Assembly (NCBI RefSeq): GCF_004340465.1
Contig: NZ_SLVV01000001.1
Location: forward strand, 286,119 to 350,118
Reading direction: 5' to 3'
Source of the DNA: Mesobacillus foraminis
GTDB taxonomy: Bacteria; Bacillota; Bacilli; Bacillales; Cytobacillaceae
Length of the DNA: 64,000 nucleotides
The notes under the pieces are model-generated. The model had not been told where the DNA came from. It saw only the letters and a program-made list of their open reading frames with translations, and did not search any database. The position numbers and the translations under genes are program-made. This document shows positions 1 through 9,591 of the stretch, in pieces (the first letter of the stretch is position 1; each line of letters begins with the position of its first letter).

Positions 1-1
1 C

Positions 2-261
2 TGTAGACGCGCTCTATGTTCCCTTTCCTTAGTGGGATTAACGGTTTTGGGCATGTAGACGCGCTCTATGTTCCCTTTCCTTAGTGGGATTAACGGTTTT
101 GGGCATGTAGACGCGCTCTATGTTCCCTTTCCTTGGTACGATTGACGGTTTGGGGCATGTAGACGCGCTCTATGTTCCCTTTCCTTGGTACATTGACGGT
201 TTGGGGCATGTAGTCGGGTTCTACTTTACCTTTTCCATGAGGATTGACGCTACCGGGTACA
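2..261. repeat. 52-bp tandem repeat block, five units
   Basis: Head-to-tail units begin TGTAGACGCGCTCTATG at 2, 54, 106 and 158, with a degenerate fifth at 209. The first three periods are exactly 52 bp and the fourth is 51. Each unit can form a short hairpin (TAGA, five bases, TCTA) followed by a pyrimidine tract CCCTTTCCTT. As 52 is not a multiple of three and no ribosome binding site is present, the open frames crossing it are not taken as genes. Confidence 0.93.
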
Positions 262-381
262 TAAGAGGGATAAATTGCCAAAGACCTCTGATAATAGGAA
301 ATCTGCGTTTAATAGATGATAGATTCTTATACATGGTATCTAGAATTCAAAGGCATTTTAGAATAGAACTCTCGACCTGCT

Positions 382-485
382 CCCTTTGCTTTACCACCTT
401 CTCCCTTTTCCTCCTGCTTCGGGCACGCATCTTCCCTTTGCGTTACCAGACTTCCTCGAATCCCTCTTATCTGGCACGCAAGATG
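382..485. repeat. Degenerate 51-52 bp repeat pair
   Basis: CCCTTTGC recurs at 382 and 434 (52 bp apart) and GGCACGCA at 422 and 473 (51 bp apart). This suggests a decayed second set of 52-bp-period repeats downstream of the M48 protease gene. The region between 262 and 520 holds no gene that I can support. Confidence 0.5.
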
Positions 486-521
486 TTCATCTTAAGAAAC
501 AGCACAAGTTTCCCTCCTCAA

Positions 522-549
522 CACAAAATGCCCCATATAACATGGGGCA
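522..549 (-). terminator. Terminator after the M48 protease gene
   Basis: TGCCCCAT pairs with ATGGGGCA around a five-base loop and is followed on the minus strand by TTTTGTGT. It lies a few bases beyond the stop codon at 555. Confidence 0.8.
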
Positions 550-554
550 CCTTG

Positions 555-1832
555 TTAGCTATCGTTATTCCTCTTTTGCACTTCGTATTCCTCCAGCCTC
601 GAAATCCGCTCAAGCATTGTTGGATGGCCGTACCTGAATATTTTCACAAGCAGCGGAGGATTTACCTGGCTCAACCCAGCCTTTGACAGCTCCTGAAAAG
701 AGGTGATTGCCGCCTCCGGGTTATCTGTCATTTCAATTGCGTATCGGTCTGCCCTTGCCTCCTGATAGCGGGAAACAAAGTTCGACAGCGGACTTGAAGC
801 GAAAGCAAGCATGGATAAAATCATCAGGAATAAAGGCAATGAAGCAAGGTCGCCTGGGTCTTTAATCTTAAATTCGTTCCCCCATCGGGATATCAGCCAG
901 TTCATCAGCCTGGCAGTCAGATAAAGACCCACCAGAGACAAAAGCAGATATCCGGCAATGCCAATATAAAGATGTTTTTCAACATAGTGGGCCATTTCAT
1001 GCGCCATAATGAATAAAATCTGATCATCGTTCAAACGATTGAGAGTAGTGTCCCAAAGGACGATCCTTGAATTGGAGCCGATCCCCGTCACATATGCGTT
1101 CAGGGAATTGGTTTTTTCTGCCATGTTCACTTCAAAAACATGCTCGGATGGAATCTCGGCTCTGCTTGCGAGCTCTAAAATTTTTGTTTCCAGCTCTTTA
1201 TCCTTTAACGGATAAAAATCATTATAGAGCGGATCGATTAAAATTGGCTGCACAAACATAATAAACAAAGTAAAAGGGATAGAAAGGAGCCAGGCAAACA
1301 TCCACCAGAATCGTCTGCTTTTCTTTATCAGCAAGTAAAGGACTGCAACGATCACCAACATCATTCCATAATTAATCCAGAAATCGATGAGTTCATCCTT
1401 CATCCAGGAAGCAAAGGTCTGAGTGGAGATATTATACGTCCTTGACAGATTATAGCTGATATAGCTGAGCGGGAATGTAGCCAAATAAGAAAAGAATGAC
1501 AGCCAGATTACATAAATGGCTACTCGGCCATACTTATTCTTTGTGGTATCTTTTCCCCATTTCTTAAAGGCTTTGGATAGTCCCGTCAGCAGAATCAAGA
1601 AATAAATCAGCCACTCCAATGGAGCAGAAAGGAAAAATAACAAATTGCGTACCTTGGAGTATTCCTCACTCAGCATCAATTCTCTTCCATCCATAAATGT
1701 TGCCGGGTCCGCTTTTGAACCCTGATATTCAAACGGCAGACTTGTATCCGCTAGATAAAAAAGGTACCAGTATACAAGAAATCCGTAAAGCACATAGGCA
1801 AGCACTGCGTAAAAACCCATTTTTCTTGCCAT
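555..1832 (-). CDS. yhfN: M48 family membrane metalloprotease, Ste24/CAAX type (YhfN-like)
   Basis: A 425-residue integral membrane zinc protease. The N-terminal half has several hydrophobic segments typical of the M48 N-terminal domain. The zinc motif HEMAH lies near residue 277, and the third-ligand region EARADRYA near 358. Members of this family cleave or quality-control membrane and prenylated proteins; the bacterial substrate is not known from sequence. The start at 1832 has AAAGGGGG upstream. A hairpin terminator follows directly. In B. subtilis yhfN lies in the same yhf cluster, so both domain content and context support the name. Confidence 0.88.
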   Translation of the reverse strand: MARKMGFYAVLAYVLYGFLVYWYLFYLADTSLPFEYQGSKADPATFMDGRELMLSEEYSKVRNLLFFLSAPLEWLIYFLILLTGLSKAFKKWGKDTTKNKYGRVAIYVIWLSFFSYLATFPLSYISYNLSRTYNISTQTFASWMKDELIDFWINYGMMLVIVAVLYLLIKKSRRFWWMFAWLLSIPFTLFIMFVQPILIDPLYNDFYPLKDKELETKILELASRAEIPSEHVFEVNMAEKTNSLNAYVTGIGSNSRIVLWDTTLNRLNDDQILFIMAHEMAHYVEKHLYIGIAGYLLLSLVGLYLTARLMNWLISRWGNEFKIKDPGDLASLPLFLMILSMLAFASSPLSNFVSRYQEARADRYAIEMTDNPEAAITSFQELSKAGLSQVNPPLLVKIFRYGHPTMLERISRLEEYEVQKRNNDS

Positions 1833-1944
1833 AGTAATTCCCCCTTTGTGTACAACCCTACATAACTAGTTTAGTCATACAAGGGTAAAATAGAACAAGT
1901 TTTAAGGCTTTTCTTTGTTTTAAAATGGCAATGTTCCCACCTAA

Positions 1945-1983
1945 ACAAAAAGAGCATCGGGAAATTAGTCTCCCGATGCTCTT
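1945..1983 (-). terminator. Terminator after the SsuA-like gene
   Basis: AGAGCATCGGGA pairs perfectly with TCCCGATGCTCT around an eight-base loop, followed on the minus strand by TTTTGTTT. Confidence 0.88.
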
Positions 1984-1989
1984 AATACT

Positions 1990-2985
1990 TTAATTGATGA
2001 AATTCTTATCGATCAAGGCAGTGAAATCCGGCTTATCTTTCAGGAATTTTAAAGCATAGGAAGAGTCAGAGAAAGCCTGGATGGCGTCTTGGTCAACTTC
2101 ATAGGTAAAGCCAATGCGTTCCCAAGCCAGGTCGACAACTTCTTTATCAAGATCCTGTTTCGTAGTCGCCTTAATATCTTTGATTGTAATCTCTTTTGCT
2201 TCTTCTGGATTTTCATTGATAAATTCAATTGATTCTTTATGGGCATCAATGATTTTTTGGATTTTCTCCGGATTTTCCTTTGTCATTTCCCCTGAGGCAA
2301 CCATTACAGAGGCAGGAAGGGTCTCTCCGAAGCTTACTTCGTCCCATCCGATGACGACTTGAGCGTCCGTTTCCTTTTCGATAACCGCCGCCCATGGTTC
2401 AGGAGCAACGGCAATATCTATTTTACCAGCCTTGAGCATTGCTGAATACTGAGCTGGATTTCCTGTTAAATGTTTCATTGTACCGCCAATCCGCTCTGAA
2501 GTGATCCCAGCTTCCTCTAGGAAGGTTTCATACTGAACGTCATGCGTGCAGCCTACCCCGGGAGTAATGAAAGTCTTGCCGGCAAAGTCCTCGACGGATT
2601 CGATCCCGCTGCCTTTCCTTGCAAGCACCACCGTGCCTCCAGTGGACGCACCTGCAATGATTTGGACATCCGCGCCTGTAGAATAGTTATTCATGGCAGG
2701 ACCAGGCCCAACTAGACCGGCATCAATCTCTCCCGTCTTCAGCGCTGTCATAAAAGAACCGCCTTCAGCGAATGTCTTGTACTCCACTTTTGTTCCATCG
2801 CCAAGCTCTTTTTCGAATAATCCCTTCTCTTTTGCCACCATTGCCGGTACATGATTAATGTTGGGGAAATACCCGATAACCACTTTGTCTTCACTTTTAT
2901 CTTTCCCTGCGTCCTCTGAACCGCATCCAGCCAGAAGACCAGCAAACGTTAATGCCATTGCGGCTGTAAGTAATGCCTTTTTCAT
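1990..2985 (-). CDS. ABC transporter substrate-binding lipoprotein, SsuA/TauA/nitrate family
   Basis: A 331-residue lipoprotein with a signal peptide and lipobox LLAGC (lipidated Cys at about residue 21). After that comes the NMT1/SsuA-type fold: the GYFPNINHVPA opening and the stretches GEIDAGLVG and APEPWAAV are characteristic. It would deliver a small anion or precursor such as a sulfonate, nitrate or pyrimidine to the permease encoded just upstream. The ligand cannot be read from the sequence. It is the last gene of a three-gene operon (ATPase, permease, binding protein), 26 bp after the permease, with GGAGG before the start and a strong terminator behind. Confidence 0.85.
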   Translation of the reverse strand: MKKALLTAAMALTFAGLLAGCGSEDAGKDKSEDKVVIGYFPNINHVPAMVAKEKGLFEKELGDGTKVEYKTFAEGGSFMTALKTGEIDAGLVGPGPAMNNYSTGADVQIIAGASTGGTVVLARKGSGIESVEDFAGKTFITPGVGCTHDVQYETFLEEAGITSERIGGTMKHLTGNPAQYSAMLKAGKIDIAVAPEPWAAVIEKETDAQVVIGWDEVSFGETLPASVMVASGEMTKENPEKIQKIIDAHKESIEFINENPEEAKEITIKDIKATTKQDLDKEVVDLAWERIGFTYEVDQDAIQAFSDSSYALKFLKDKPDFTALIDKNFIN

Positions 2986-3011
2986 TTAAAGTGCCTCCAT
3001 TTTCTATTTTC

Positions 3012-3767
3012 TTAAGATTCCAGGCCCCAGCGCTGAAGCACTGATTTCTCAACACGCTGGAATATCAATTGATCAACAATAGATCCTATAACACCGATGA
3101 TAATCATAACACCAATCACTAGACTCATATTACCGAAATCAGAAGCATAACGAAGTGTATAGCCAAGTCCCGGACCGGTGCTTAGCAGTTCACCGGCCAT
3201 AAGCGCCCGCCAGGCAAAAGCCCACGCAAGCCTTGCCCCCGTCACCATGTAAGGGATCGATGCCGGAAAAATAACCCTTGCAAACAAATCCCAGCCTCTA
3301 GCTCCCATCGTCTGCGCAGCCTTAATGTATAGAGGTGATACGTTTTTAATCCCGACTCGAACATTGAGTGTCATGACAAATGCACCACCCAGGACTACGA
3401 CGAAGATTACAGCTTTTTCATTCATCCCAAACCACATAATAGCCAGCGGCAGCCATACGATGCTCGGTACACTCTGCAAGGCCAGAATGACCGTACCAAG
3501 AGTTTCGTCAGCCGTTTTTGATTTAGCCAGTAATACGCCAAGGCCCATCCCGATGACAAGGGAAATCCCAAGGCCGATTGCCAGCCTTTTAAAGCTTGCG
3601 GCCAGGTCATAAATCAAAGTTTTATCTTCAAATCCTGTAACCAGTGCATCCCACACCATCGTAGGCGAAGGAAGAATGATTGGCATCCAAAGCTCCAAAC
3701 GAGAACCAATTTCCCAAAAAGCAATAATTGCGGCAAAAAATATAATTCGTTTAACTGCTGGCTGCAT
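3012..3767 (-). CDS. ABC transporter permease, SsuC/TauC family
   Basis: About 251 residues with six hydrophobic segments and a permease-loop region typical of the BPD_transp_1 family. The start is placed at the ATG at 3767 because GAGGAA sits at good spacing; a GTG at 3782 in the same frame has no ribosome binding site of its own. The first codons overlap the last 17 bases of the ATPase gene, which implies translational coupling. It forms the membrane channel of the SsuABC-like importer. Substrate unknown. Confidence 0.85.
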   Translation of the reverse strand: MQPAVKRIIFFAAIIAFWEIGSRLELWMPIILPSPTMVWDALVTGFEDKTLIYDLAASFKRLAIGLGISLVIGMGLGVLLAKSKTADETLGTVILALQSVPSIVWLPLAIMWFGMNEKAVIFVVVLGGAFVMTLNVRVGIKNVSPLYIKAAQTMGARGWDLFARVIFPASIPYMVTGARLAWAFAWRALMAGELLSTGPGLGYTLRYASDFGNMSLVIGVMIIIGVIGSIVDQLIFQRVEKSVLQRWGLES

Positions 3768-4539
3768 TGGACAGTTCCTCACTTACAACTTTATCGATTT
3801 CTCTTTTTAAATAACCCATGATATGGTCTTCAATTTCTAGCATTTCCTTTTTATACTTTTCACGCGGACGCGGCAAATCAACTTTTATATCCTGAATGAT
3901 TGTACCTGGTTTTGTCCCCATCACCACAATCCTGTCAGAAAGCTTAATAGATTCGGAGATGCTGTGGGTAACGAACAGTATCGTTTTCTTCGTTTCAGTC
4001 CAGATATTTTCAAGCTGCCCATGAAGCCGTGCCCGGGTCTGCTCATCCAGTGCCCCAAATGGCTCATCCATTAAAAGGGTATCAGGATTCATCGCCAGCG
4101 CCCTGGCTATCGCAACCCTCTGCTGCATTCCTCCCGATAGCTCGTGAGGATAATGGCCGGTATAGTTTCCTAGCTGGACCATCTGCAGGTGTTTTTTCGC
4201 CTGCTCTTCGGCCTGCTTTTTGGACATCTCCTTTTTTAATGGAAAGGTGACATTCTCCATCACATTCAGCCAGGGGAACAGGGCAGCCTGCTGAAATACC
4301 ATCCCTCTGTCTTTCCCGGGTTTTGTTATCTTGATATTGTTGACAAGGATTTCTCCGCTGGTTGCTTTCGTAAGCCCGGCAACAATGGAAAGGAGCGTGG
4401 ACTTCCCGCAGCCGGAAGGGCCAAGGATGGAGACAAACTCCCCCTTCTGGACGGTTAAATTGATATCTTTCAAGATATCAACCGGCTGGTTATTTTTATC
4501 TGAATATTGTTTTTGGACCTGATTTATAGTAATAAACAT
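3751..4539 (-). CDS. ABC transporter ATP-binding protein, SsuB/TauB family
   Basis: The energising subunit of the SsuABC-like importer, 262 residues from the ATG at 4539 (GAGGAG seven bases upstream). Visible motifs are Walker A GPSGCGKST, the signature LSGGMQQR and Walker B TLLMDEPFGALDE. An upstream in-frame extension to 4596 lacks a ribosome binding site. This is the first gene of the operon. I found no SAM, T-box or other known riboswitch in the roughly 160 bp upstream, so regulation cannot be assigned. Confidence 0.87.
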   Translation of the reverse strand: MFITINQVQKQYSDKNNQPVDILKDINLTVQKGEFVSILGPSGCGKSTLLSIVAGLTKATSGEILVNNIKITKPGKDRGMVFQQAALFPWLNVMENVTFPLKKEMSKKQAEEQAKKHLQMVQLGNYTGHYPHELSGGMQQRVAIARALAMNPDTLLMDEPFGALDEQTRARLHGQLENIWTETKKTILFVTHSISESIKLSDRIVVMGTKPGTIIQDIKVDLPRPREKYKKEMLEIEDHIMGYLKREIDKVVSEELSNAASS

Positions 4540-4696
4540 CCTTAATCTCCTCATCCTAATAAAACTCATTAGTTTACTCGGAATATACATAAGCACAATT
4601 ATACTGTATTCAACTGGCTTGTCAATATTTCAATCTCTATATCTCTAAAATAGCATACTGATAAACAGAGGATTCCTTTTTATGTTCTAAATGACA

Positions 4697-4725
4697 GAAA
4701 AAAACACATGGGGAGTCCCATGTGT
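4697..4725 (-). terminator. Terminator after the TrpZ-like ATPase gene
   Basis: ACACATGGG pairs with CCCATGTGT and is followed on the minus strand by a run of seven T residues. It separates the two ABC operons. Confidence 0.88.
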
Positions 4726-4729
4726 TCAT

Positions 4730-5524
4730 CTAGATTAAAACTGCACGGTCACTGTTCATTTTCTCGCCGCGAATCCTCTGGAATTCATTCAGAAGCTTGT
4801 CAACGGTCAATTCTTTTTTCTGTTCCGGCTTGGCCTCGAATATCACCTGGCCTCTGTCCATCATGATCAAACGGTTCCCGAGTTCAAGAGCTTGCTGCAT
4901 ATTATGCGTGACCATCAGGGTCGTCAGCTTATACTCGCTGACAATCTCTTTCGTCAGCTGTGTAATCAGCTCGGCTCTTGACGGATCAAGCGCAGCGGTA
5001 TGCTCATCCAGCAAAAGTATCTTTGGTTCAGTAAATGTCGCCATCAACAGGGACAAGGCCTGTCGTTCTCCTCCAGACAGCAGGCCGGCCTTTGCCTGAA
5101 GGCGGTTTTCAAGACCAAGATGAAGCGTTTCAAGCTTTTCCCTGAATAATTCACGTCTTTTGCGGCTCACACCCAGGCTCAGTCCTCGCTTCCGCATCCT
5201 CGAATAGGCAATCGCCAGATTCTCCTCAATGGTCATGGAAGGAGCTGTTCCAGCCATTGGATCCTGAAAAACACGTCCGATAAAAGATGCACGCTTGTGC
5301 TCGGACATATTTGTCACATCATTCCCGTTAATTACGACCTTTCCTATATCAGGGGTCAATTTGCCAGAAATCACACTCATCAAGGAGGACTTTCCGGCGC
5401 CGTTGCTCCCGATGACCGTTACGAAATCGCCTGGATCCAGCTGGAGGCTGATTTCATTAATCGCAACCTTTTCGTCCGCTGTTCCTTCATTAAATACCTT
5501 ATAAATCTGACTCAACTGCAGCAA
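4730..5524 (-). CDS. ABC transporter ATP-binding protein, TrpZ-like
   Basis: About 264 residues with Walker A GSNGAGKSS, signature LSGGERQAL and the unusual Walker B form LLLDEHTAALDP. That Walker B form is typical of ATPases paired with PF04392 binding proteins (TrpXYZ-type). I place the start at a TTG at 5524 because AGGGGG lies seven bases upstream; a GTG at 5542 lacks such a site. Either way the start lies inside the end of the permease gene (stop at 5499), so the two are probably coupled. Third and last gene of the operon. Confidence 0.8.
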   Translation of the reverse strand: MLQLSQIYKVFNEGTADEKVAINEISLQLDPGDFVTVIGSNGAGKSSLMSVISGKLTPDIGKVVINGNDVTNMSEHKRASFIGRVFQDPMAGTAPSMTIEENLAIAYSRMRKRGLSLGVSRKRRELFREKLETLHLGLENRLQAKAGLLSGGERQALSLLMATFTEPKILLLDEHTAALDPSRAELITQLTKEIVSEYKLTTLMVTHNMQQALELGNRLIMMDRGQVIFEAKPEQKKELTVDKLLNEFQRIRGEKMNSDRAVLI

Positions 5525-6536
5525 GGCTCTGCCCCCTCTCACCTGTGCCAGACTGTTTGTTCTTCTCCAGCATTGTTTTTAACCGTTTCCGTTTCCGCTG
5601 CCTTTCTTTTTGACGATCCATCATCTTCGGCAAGATCAGGGCACCGACAACAATTAGTGCGGTAATCAGTTTCATGTCTCCCGTTTCAAGGAACTCAACT
5701 CTTAGAGCCATCGTTACAATAATTCTGTAGAGGATCGCTCCCCCAATGACTGCGGCAGTTGCTCTGACAATGTTTTTTGCCCCGAACACTGCCTCACCGA
5801 TAATGACGGAAGCAAGGCCAATTACGATCATGCCGATTCCCATCCCTACATCACTGAATCCATTGTACTGGGCAATAAGTGCCCCGGATAAAGCAACCAG
5901 CGCATTTGAAAGGCCAAGACCCAGGATTTTATAGAAATCAGTATCGACAGAGAAGCTCCTTACCATTGTTTCATTATCGCCTGTCGACCTTAAAGCCAGG
6001 CCCATATCTGTTTTTAAGAACCAATCCATAAGCACTTTAACAATAAACGCAAGGATGATCATAAAAAACAGAATGCCCCAGGTTTTTGGAACAAAACCGC
6101 TGATGCCGACTGCAGAGAGAACTCCCTGAATTCCGTCATCGAAGCCCAGCTGCTTCCAAAAGTCCGTCAGCTTGGTAACAACTGTTTCTTCCGCGAGCAG
6201 CGGGACATTGGATTTCCCCATGATCCTCAGGTTTATGGAATAAAGGGCGATCATCATCAGGATTCCTGATAAAAGGGGATTAATCTTTCCTTTTGTATGG
6301 AGGACCCCCGTTATGCACCCGGCAAGAAAACCGGCAATTATAGCTGCTCCTGTAGCAAGAAAAGGATTATAGCCGTTCACAATCATAATTGCAGCTACTG
6401 CACCGCCGGTAACAAAGCTTCCGTCCACCGTAAGATCCGGAAAATCAAGAATTCTAAAAGACAAATACACACCTAAAGCCATGAGCGCAAAAAGCGCTCC
6501 AGCCTCAAGCGATCCAAAAATAGCGGTAGGCATCAT
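5499..6536 (-). CDS. ABC transporter permease, TrpY-like (BPD_transp_2 family)
   Basis: 345 residues, mostly hydrophobic, with the FPDLTVDGSF segment common to this permease group and about nine predicted membrane spans. The C-terminal ~40 residues are a very basic tail, probably cytoplasmic. Start at 6536 behind AAAGGAAG. It is followed by the overlapping ATPase gene and preceded by the binding-protein gene with a 95-bp gap. Substrate by family: tryptophan or another amino acid or nucleoside-like solute, unproven here. Confidence 0.83.
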   Translation of the reverse strand: MMPTAIFGSLEAGALFALMALGVYLSFRILDFPDLTVDGSFVTGGAVAAIMIVNGYNPFLATGAAIIAGFLAGCITGVLHTKGKINPLLSGILMMIALYSINLRIMGKSNVPLLAEETVVTKLTDFWKQLGFDDGIQGVLSAVGISGFVPKTWGILFFMIILAFIVKVLMDWFLKTDMGLALRSTGDNETMVRSFSVDTDFYKILGLGLSNALVALSGALIAQYNGFSDVGMGIGMIVIGLASVIIGEAVFGAKNIVRATAAVIGGAILYRIIVTMALRVEFLETGDMKLITALIVVGALILPKMMDRQKERQRKRKRLKTMLEKNKQSGTGERGQSLAAVESDL

Positions 6537-6631
6537 GCACTTCCTTTCTATAAAGCCTGCAGCCCGTCCGGGACGAAAAGTTCAACCTGGCTGTAGCTGT
6601 ATGTGGCGGACAAGGCCTGCGGGCTTCCTGC

Positions 6632-7633
6632 TTATTCTAAATATTCAGCCAGGCTATCCCACTCTTTATTGATTTCAACTCCCATTTCTTCTGCTGCTTT
6701 TTTATTGATTACAAGCTTCAGTTTTTGTGGATATTGGACAGGCAGCTCTGACGGCTTTTTCTCCCCGTTCAATATTTGTGCCGCCATGACGCCAGCCTCG
6801 TAGCCGATGTCTTCATAATCAAACCCGTAGGCAGCAAATCCGCCTTTTGCAACTGAATCAAGTTCGCCGACAAAGAGTGGAAGATCATTATCATTGGCAA
6901 CCATGATGACGGATTCCAGGCCTGAAACCACCGTGTTGTCCGTGATGATATAGAACATATCGACTTTGCCCACCAGAGATTCGGCAGCCTGTTTTACTTC
7001 AGCAGTAGTGGAAACCGTTGCTTCAACAAATTTCAGATCAGTTCCCTTCCCTGCTTCCTTGACAAGTTCAATCTGTGCTATGGAATTCTGCTCGCCAGAG
7101 TTATAAATCAACCCAACCTTCTTGCCATCAAAATGGTCTGCCATAAATTTCACGGTATTTGGAATCGCATCCGGGTGAGTGTCGGTTGTTCCGGTTACAT
7201 TCCCTTCCGTATTTTCCATGGATTTAACAAGTCCGCTGCCGACAGGATCCGTAACGGATGTAAAGACAATCGGAATATCTTTCGTTGCATTTAATGCACT
7301 CAGGGCACTTGGTGTGGAATTCCCGAAAATAAGGTCTACACCATCACCCTCAAAGTTACTTGCGATCGACGCATTGTTGTTTTGGTCACCCTGCGCGTTT
7401 TGAACATCATATTCAACGTCGAGCCCCTTTTCCTCCAGCGCTTTTTTGAAGCCCTCGAATGCTGCATCCAGCGAAGGGTGCTCTGCGATCTGCGTTACTC
7501 CAACCTTAAAAGTTTCATTATTTTTCTTTTCATCCGAAGTCTTCTCCCCGGAAGACTCTTGGCTCCCACAGCCGGCAAGCAGCATTGCGCCGGCAATACC
7601 TGCCGCTGCCATTGTCCTGAATCGTTTTAGCAT
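6632..7633 (-). CDS. ABC transporter substrate-binding lipoprotein, TrpX-like (PF04392)
   Basis: 333-residue lipoprotein with basic N-terminus, hydrophobic core and lipobox LLAGC, then a charged linker and a periplasmic-binding fold of the ABC_sub_bind type (FGNSTPSAL and IVFTSVTDPVGSGLV are typical). First gene of the TrpXYZ-like operon. The importer may take up tryptophan, as TrpX homologues are reported to do; the nearby trpP makes that plausible but does not prove it. The 250 bp upstream are AT-rich, and I see no clear regulatory element there. Confidence 0.82.
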   Translation of the reverse strand: MLKRFRTMAAAGIAGAMLLAGCGSQESSGEKTSDEKKNNETFKVGVTQIAEHPSLDAAFEGFKKALEEKGLDVEYDVQNAQGDQNNNASIASNFEGDGVDLIFGNSTPSALSALNATKDIPIVFTSVTDPVGSGLVKSMENTEGNVTGTTDTHPDAIPNTVKFMADHFDGKKVGLIYNSGEQNSIAQIELVKEAGKGTDLKFVEATVSTTAEVKQAAESLVGKVDMFYIITDNTVVSGLESVIMVANDNDLPLFVGELDSVAKGGFAAYGFDYEDIGYEAGVMAAQILNGEKKPSELPVQYPQKLKLVINKKAAEEMGVEINKEWDSLAEYLE

Positions 7634-7768
7634 TGTATTTCCCCCTGTTTATTATCTACTCTTGCTTTGTCGCTTTTATGCTTTCATTTGTTAAATTATA
7701 ATATTATTCTAAACTAATTATCAAGCAATTTTCAATAATTTTAGAAAATTAAAATAGCAGGAAAAATG

Positions 7769-7795
7769 CCAAAAAAGGCAGGAAGATGATGCCTG
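7769..7795 (-). terminator. Terminator after lcfB
   Basis: On the minus strand a five-base-pair hairpin (AGGCA/TGCCT) is followed by TTTTTTGG. It lies about 90 bases beyond the lcfB stop, so assignment is moderate. Confidence 0.55.
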
Positions 7796-7885
7796 TCCTT
7801 TTCTTGCATCGTATATGGGTGGTACCGGCATTCCACGGGACTCTTGTTTAATAGTGACGCTTTTAACTTTCTATTAATCTCGCTT

Positions 7886-9436
7886 TTAATTGGATTGAAG
7901 TACTTGCTTTTTCAATGCTCTCCGTAAAATCTTTCCAGTTGTGTTCTTTGGAAGCTCATCCAGGAACTCAATCCTGTCCGGAATTTTGTACTTGGCGAGA
8001 TGCTCGCTGCAGTATTCAAGCAGCTCGCTCTCCGTAAGCTGAGGGTTCTTGCTGACAACGAAGCTCCGGACCGCTTCCCCGAAATTAGGGTCAGGCACGC
8101 CAAGGACTGCTACTTCAACGACCTCCTCATGATTGTAGAGCACTTCTTCAACTTCACGCGGATAAACATTATATCCGCCAACTAGAATGATATCTTTCTT
8201 GCGGTCAACGATATAAAAATAGCCATCCTCATCTTTCCGGGCAAGGTCACCCGTGTAGAGCCAGCCATCCTTAATAGTAGCTGCTGTTTCTTCCGGCATT
8301 TTATAATAGCCTTTCATTACATTCGGTCCCTTAACAATCAATTCCCCTACTTGTCCTTCTGGTACTTCCTCCCCAAGCTCGTTGACCACTTTATTTTGGA
8401 CGTTAACAATGGACCTTCCAATAGAGCCCGTTTTGCGCGGACGGTCCAGGGGATTGAAACAGGTAACTGGAGAGGCTTCTGATAATCCGTAACCTTCCGA
8501 TATAACCACGTTAAATTTTCGTTCAAAGTTTTCAAGGAGGGCAACTGGCATGGAAGCACCTCCGGAAATACATAAGCGCAAGGTTTCGAGATCTTCGGCT
8601 TTTCCTTCATGGTATTGCAGCAAAAAGTTGTACATGGTCGGGACGCCCGCAAACACTGTAGCCTTATGCTCCTTGGCAATGGCAAATATTTCGCCCGGGC
8701 TGAACCTTGGGACAATCAGCAGGGTTCCGCCGCTTATGAGCGGTGCATTGAGTGCCACCGTAAGGCAGAACACATGAAACATTGGCAGAGTCGTAATGAA
8801 ACGGTCATCTTCGTTAATTTTTAAGTAATCGCTCACGTCATTCGCATTGCTGTAAAGGTTGCCATGAGTCAGCATGGCCCCCTTTGGTTTTCCTGTGGTG
8901 CCTGATGTATACAGGATGACAGCAACATCATCCTCTTCAAGTTCTGGTCCCTGGAAGTCTTGGGAACCCTGTGCCAATAAATCTGTAAACGTTTTCATTT
9001 TTGGGCTGATAGAAAGTGTTGACCGATCCGGTTCCCTATCTCCACCTGTTTCACAAACGATGTAATTTTCCACCTTTGGAAGACGTTCATGCATCTTTTC
9101 GGCCAAGGGTATCATTAAATCAAGGCCGACCACCGTTTTAACGTCGCCATTATGAAGGATATAGCCGATTTCATCTGCCGTGTAAACCGGATTGACTGGA
9201 ATGACTGTTGCACCCAGCCGAAGTGCTCCATAAAGGCTGATGACAAATTGAGGTGTATTTCCGAGCAATAACGCAATATGGTCCCCTTTTTTCACTCCTA
9301 GCTGCTCAAGCCCCGATGCGAATCTGGTTACAGCCGCATCAAGCTCAGCATAGGTGCTTGATTCTCCCATAAAGAAATAGGCTGGCTTTTCTCCAATCCT
9401 GGCTGCTGTGTCCCGAAGCCGACTCGATAAATTCAT
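7886..9436 (-). CDS. lcfB: Long-chain fatty acid-CoA ligase
   Basis: 516 residues of the AMP-forming acyl-CoA synthetase family. It activates fatty acids with ATP and CoA for beta-oxidation or lipid remodelling. Visible motifs are the P-loop-like [12 protein letters not shown] near residue 174, the YGLSEASP motif, the [13 protein letters not shown] motif, and the C-terminal [11 protein letters not shown] with the catalytic lysine. Start at 9436 is preceded by GGGGGATGGGGG. Position next to lplJ and yhfI matches yhfL (lcfB) of B. subtilis. Confidence 0.9.
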   Translation of the reverse strand: MNLSSRLRDTAARIGEKPAYFFMGESSTYAELDAAVTRFASGLEQLGVKKGDHIALLLGNTPQFVISLYGALRLGATVIPVNPVYTADEIGYILHNGDVKTVVGLDLMIPLAEKMHERLPKVENYIVCETGGDREPDRSTLSISPKMKTFTDLLAQGSQDFQGPELEEDDVAVILYTSGTTGKPKGAMLTHGNLYSNANDVSDYLKINEDDRFITTLPMFHVFCLTVALNAPLISGGTLLIVPRFSPGEIFAIAKEHKATVFAGVPTMYNFLLQYHEGKAEDLETLRLCISGGASMPVALLENFERKFNVVISEGYGLSEASPVTCFNPLDRPRKTGSIGRSIVNVQNKVVNELGEEVPEGQVGELIVKGPNVMKGYYKMPEETAATIKDGWLYTGDLARKDEDGYFYIVDRKKDIILVGGYNVYPREVEEVLYNHEEVVEVAVLGVPDPNFGEAVRSFVVSKNPQLTESELLEYCSEHLAKYKIPDRIEFLDELPKNTTGKILRRALKKQVLQSN

Positions 9437-9552
9437 TCCCCCATCCCCCTTTTCACGAAAACCCCCTTGATAATTGGAAATTTTCTAAATATATTATATT
9501 GAAAGAAATTTAGTACTGCAAGAACTTTATGCTGTTATTTTCCTGTAAAAAC

Positions 9553-9586
9553 AACTCGCCCCATGCTTCTCAGCATCGGGCGAGTT
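9553..9586. terminator. Bidirectional terminator after lplJ
   Basis: AACTCGCCC pairs with GGGCGAGTT. T-rich tracts follow on both strands. It lies six bases from the lplJ stop at 9592. Confidence 0.85.
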
Positions 9587-9591
9587 TCTTT

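Noticed and set aside
2-261. CRISPR array
   Set aside because: Whole units repeat without a separate unique spacer of constant length, and there are no cas genes. It is a simple tandem repeat.
120-686. A 188-codon open frame across the left repeat array
   Set aside because: The repeat period is not a multiple of three, there is no ribosome binding site, and the frame runs into the antisense of the M48 gene.
4540-4696. SAM riboswitch or Cys regulator site before the SsuABC-like operon
   Set aside because: No S-box consensus and no convincing palindrome; the region is only AT-rich.
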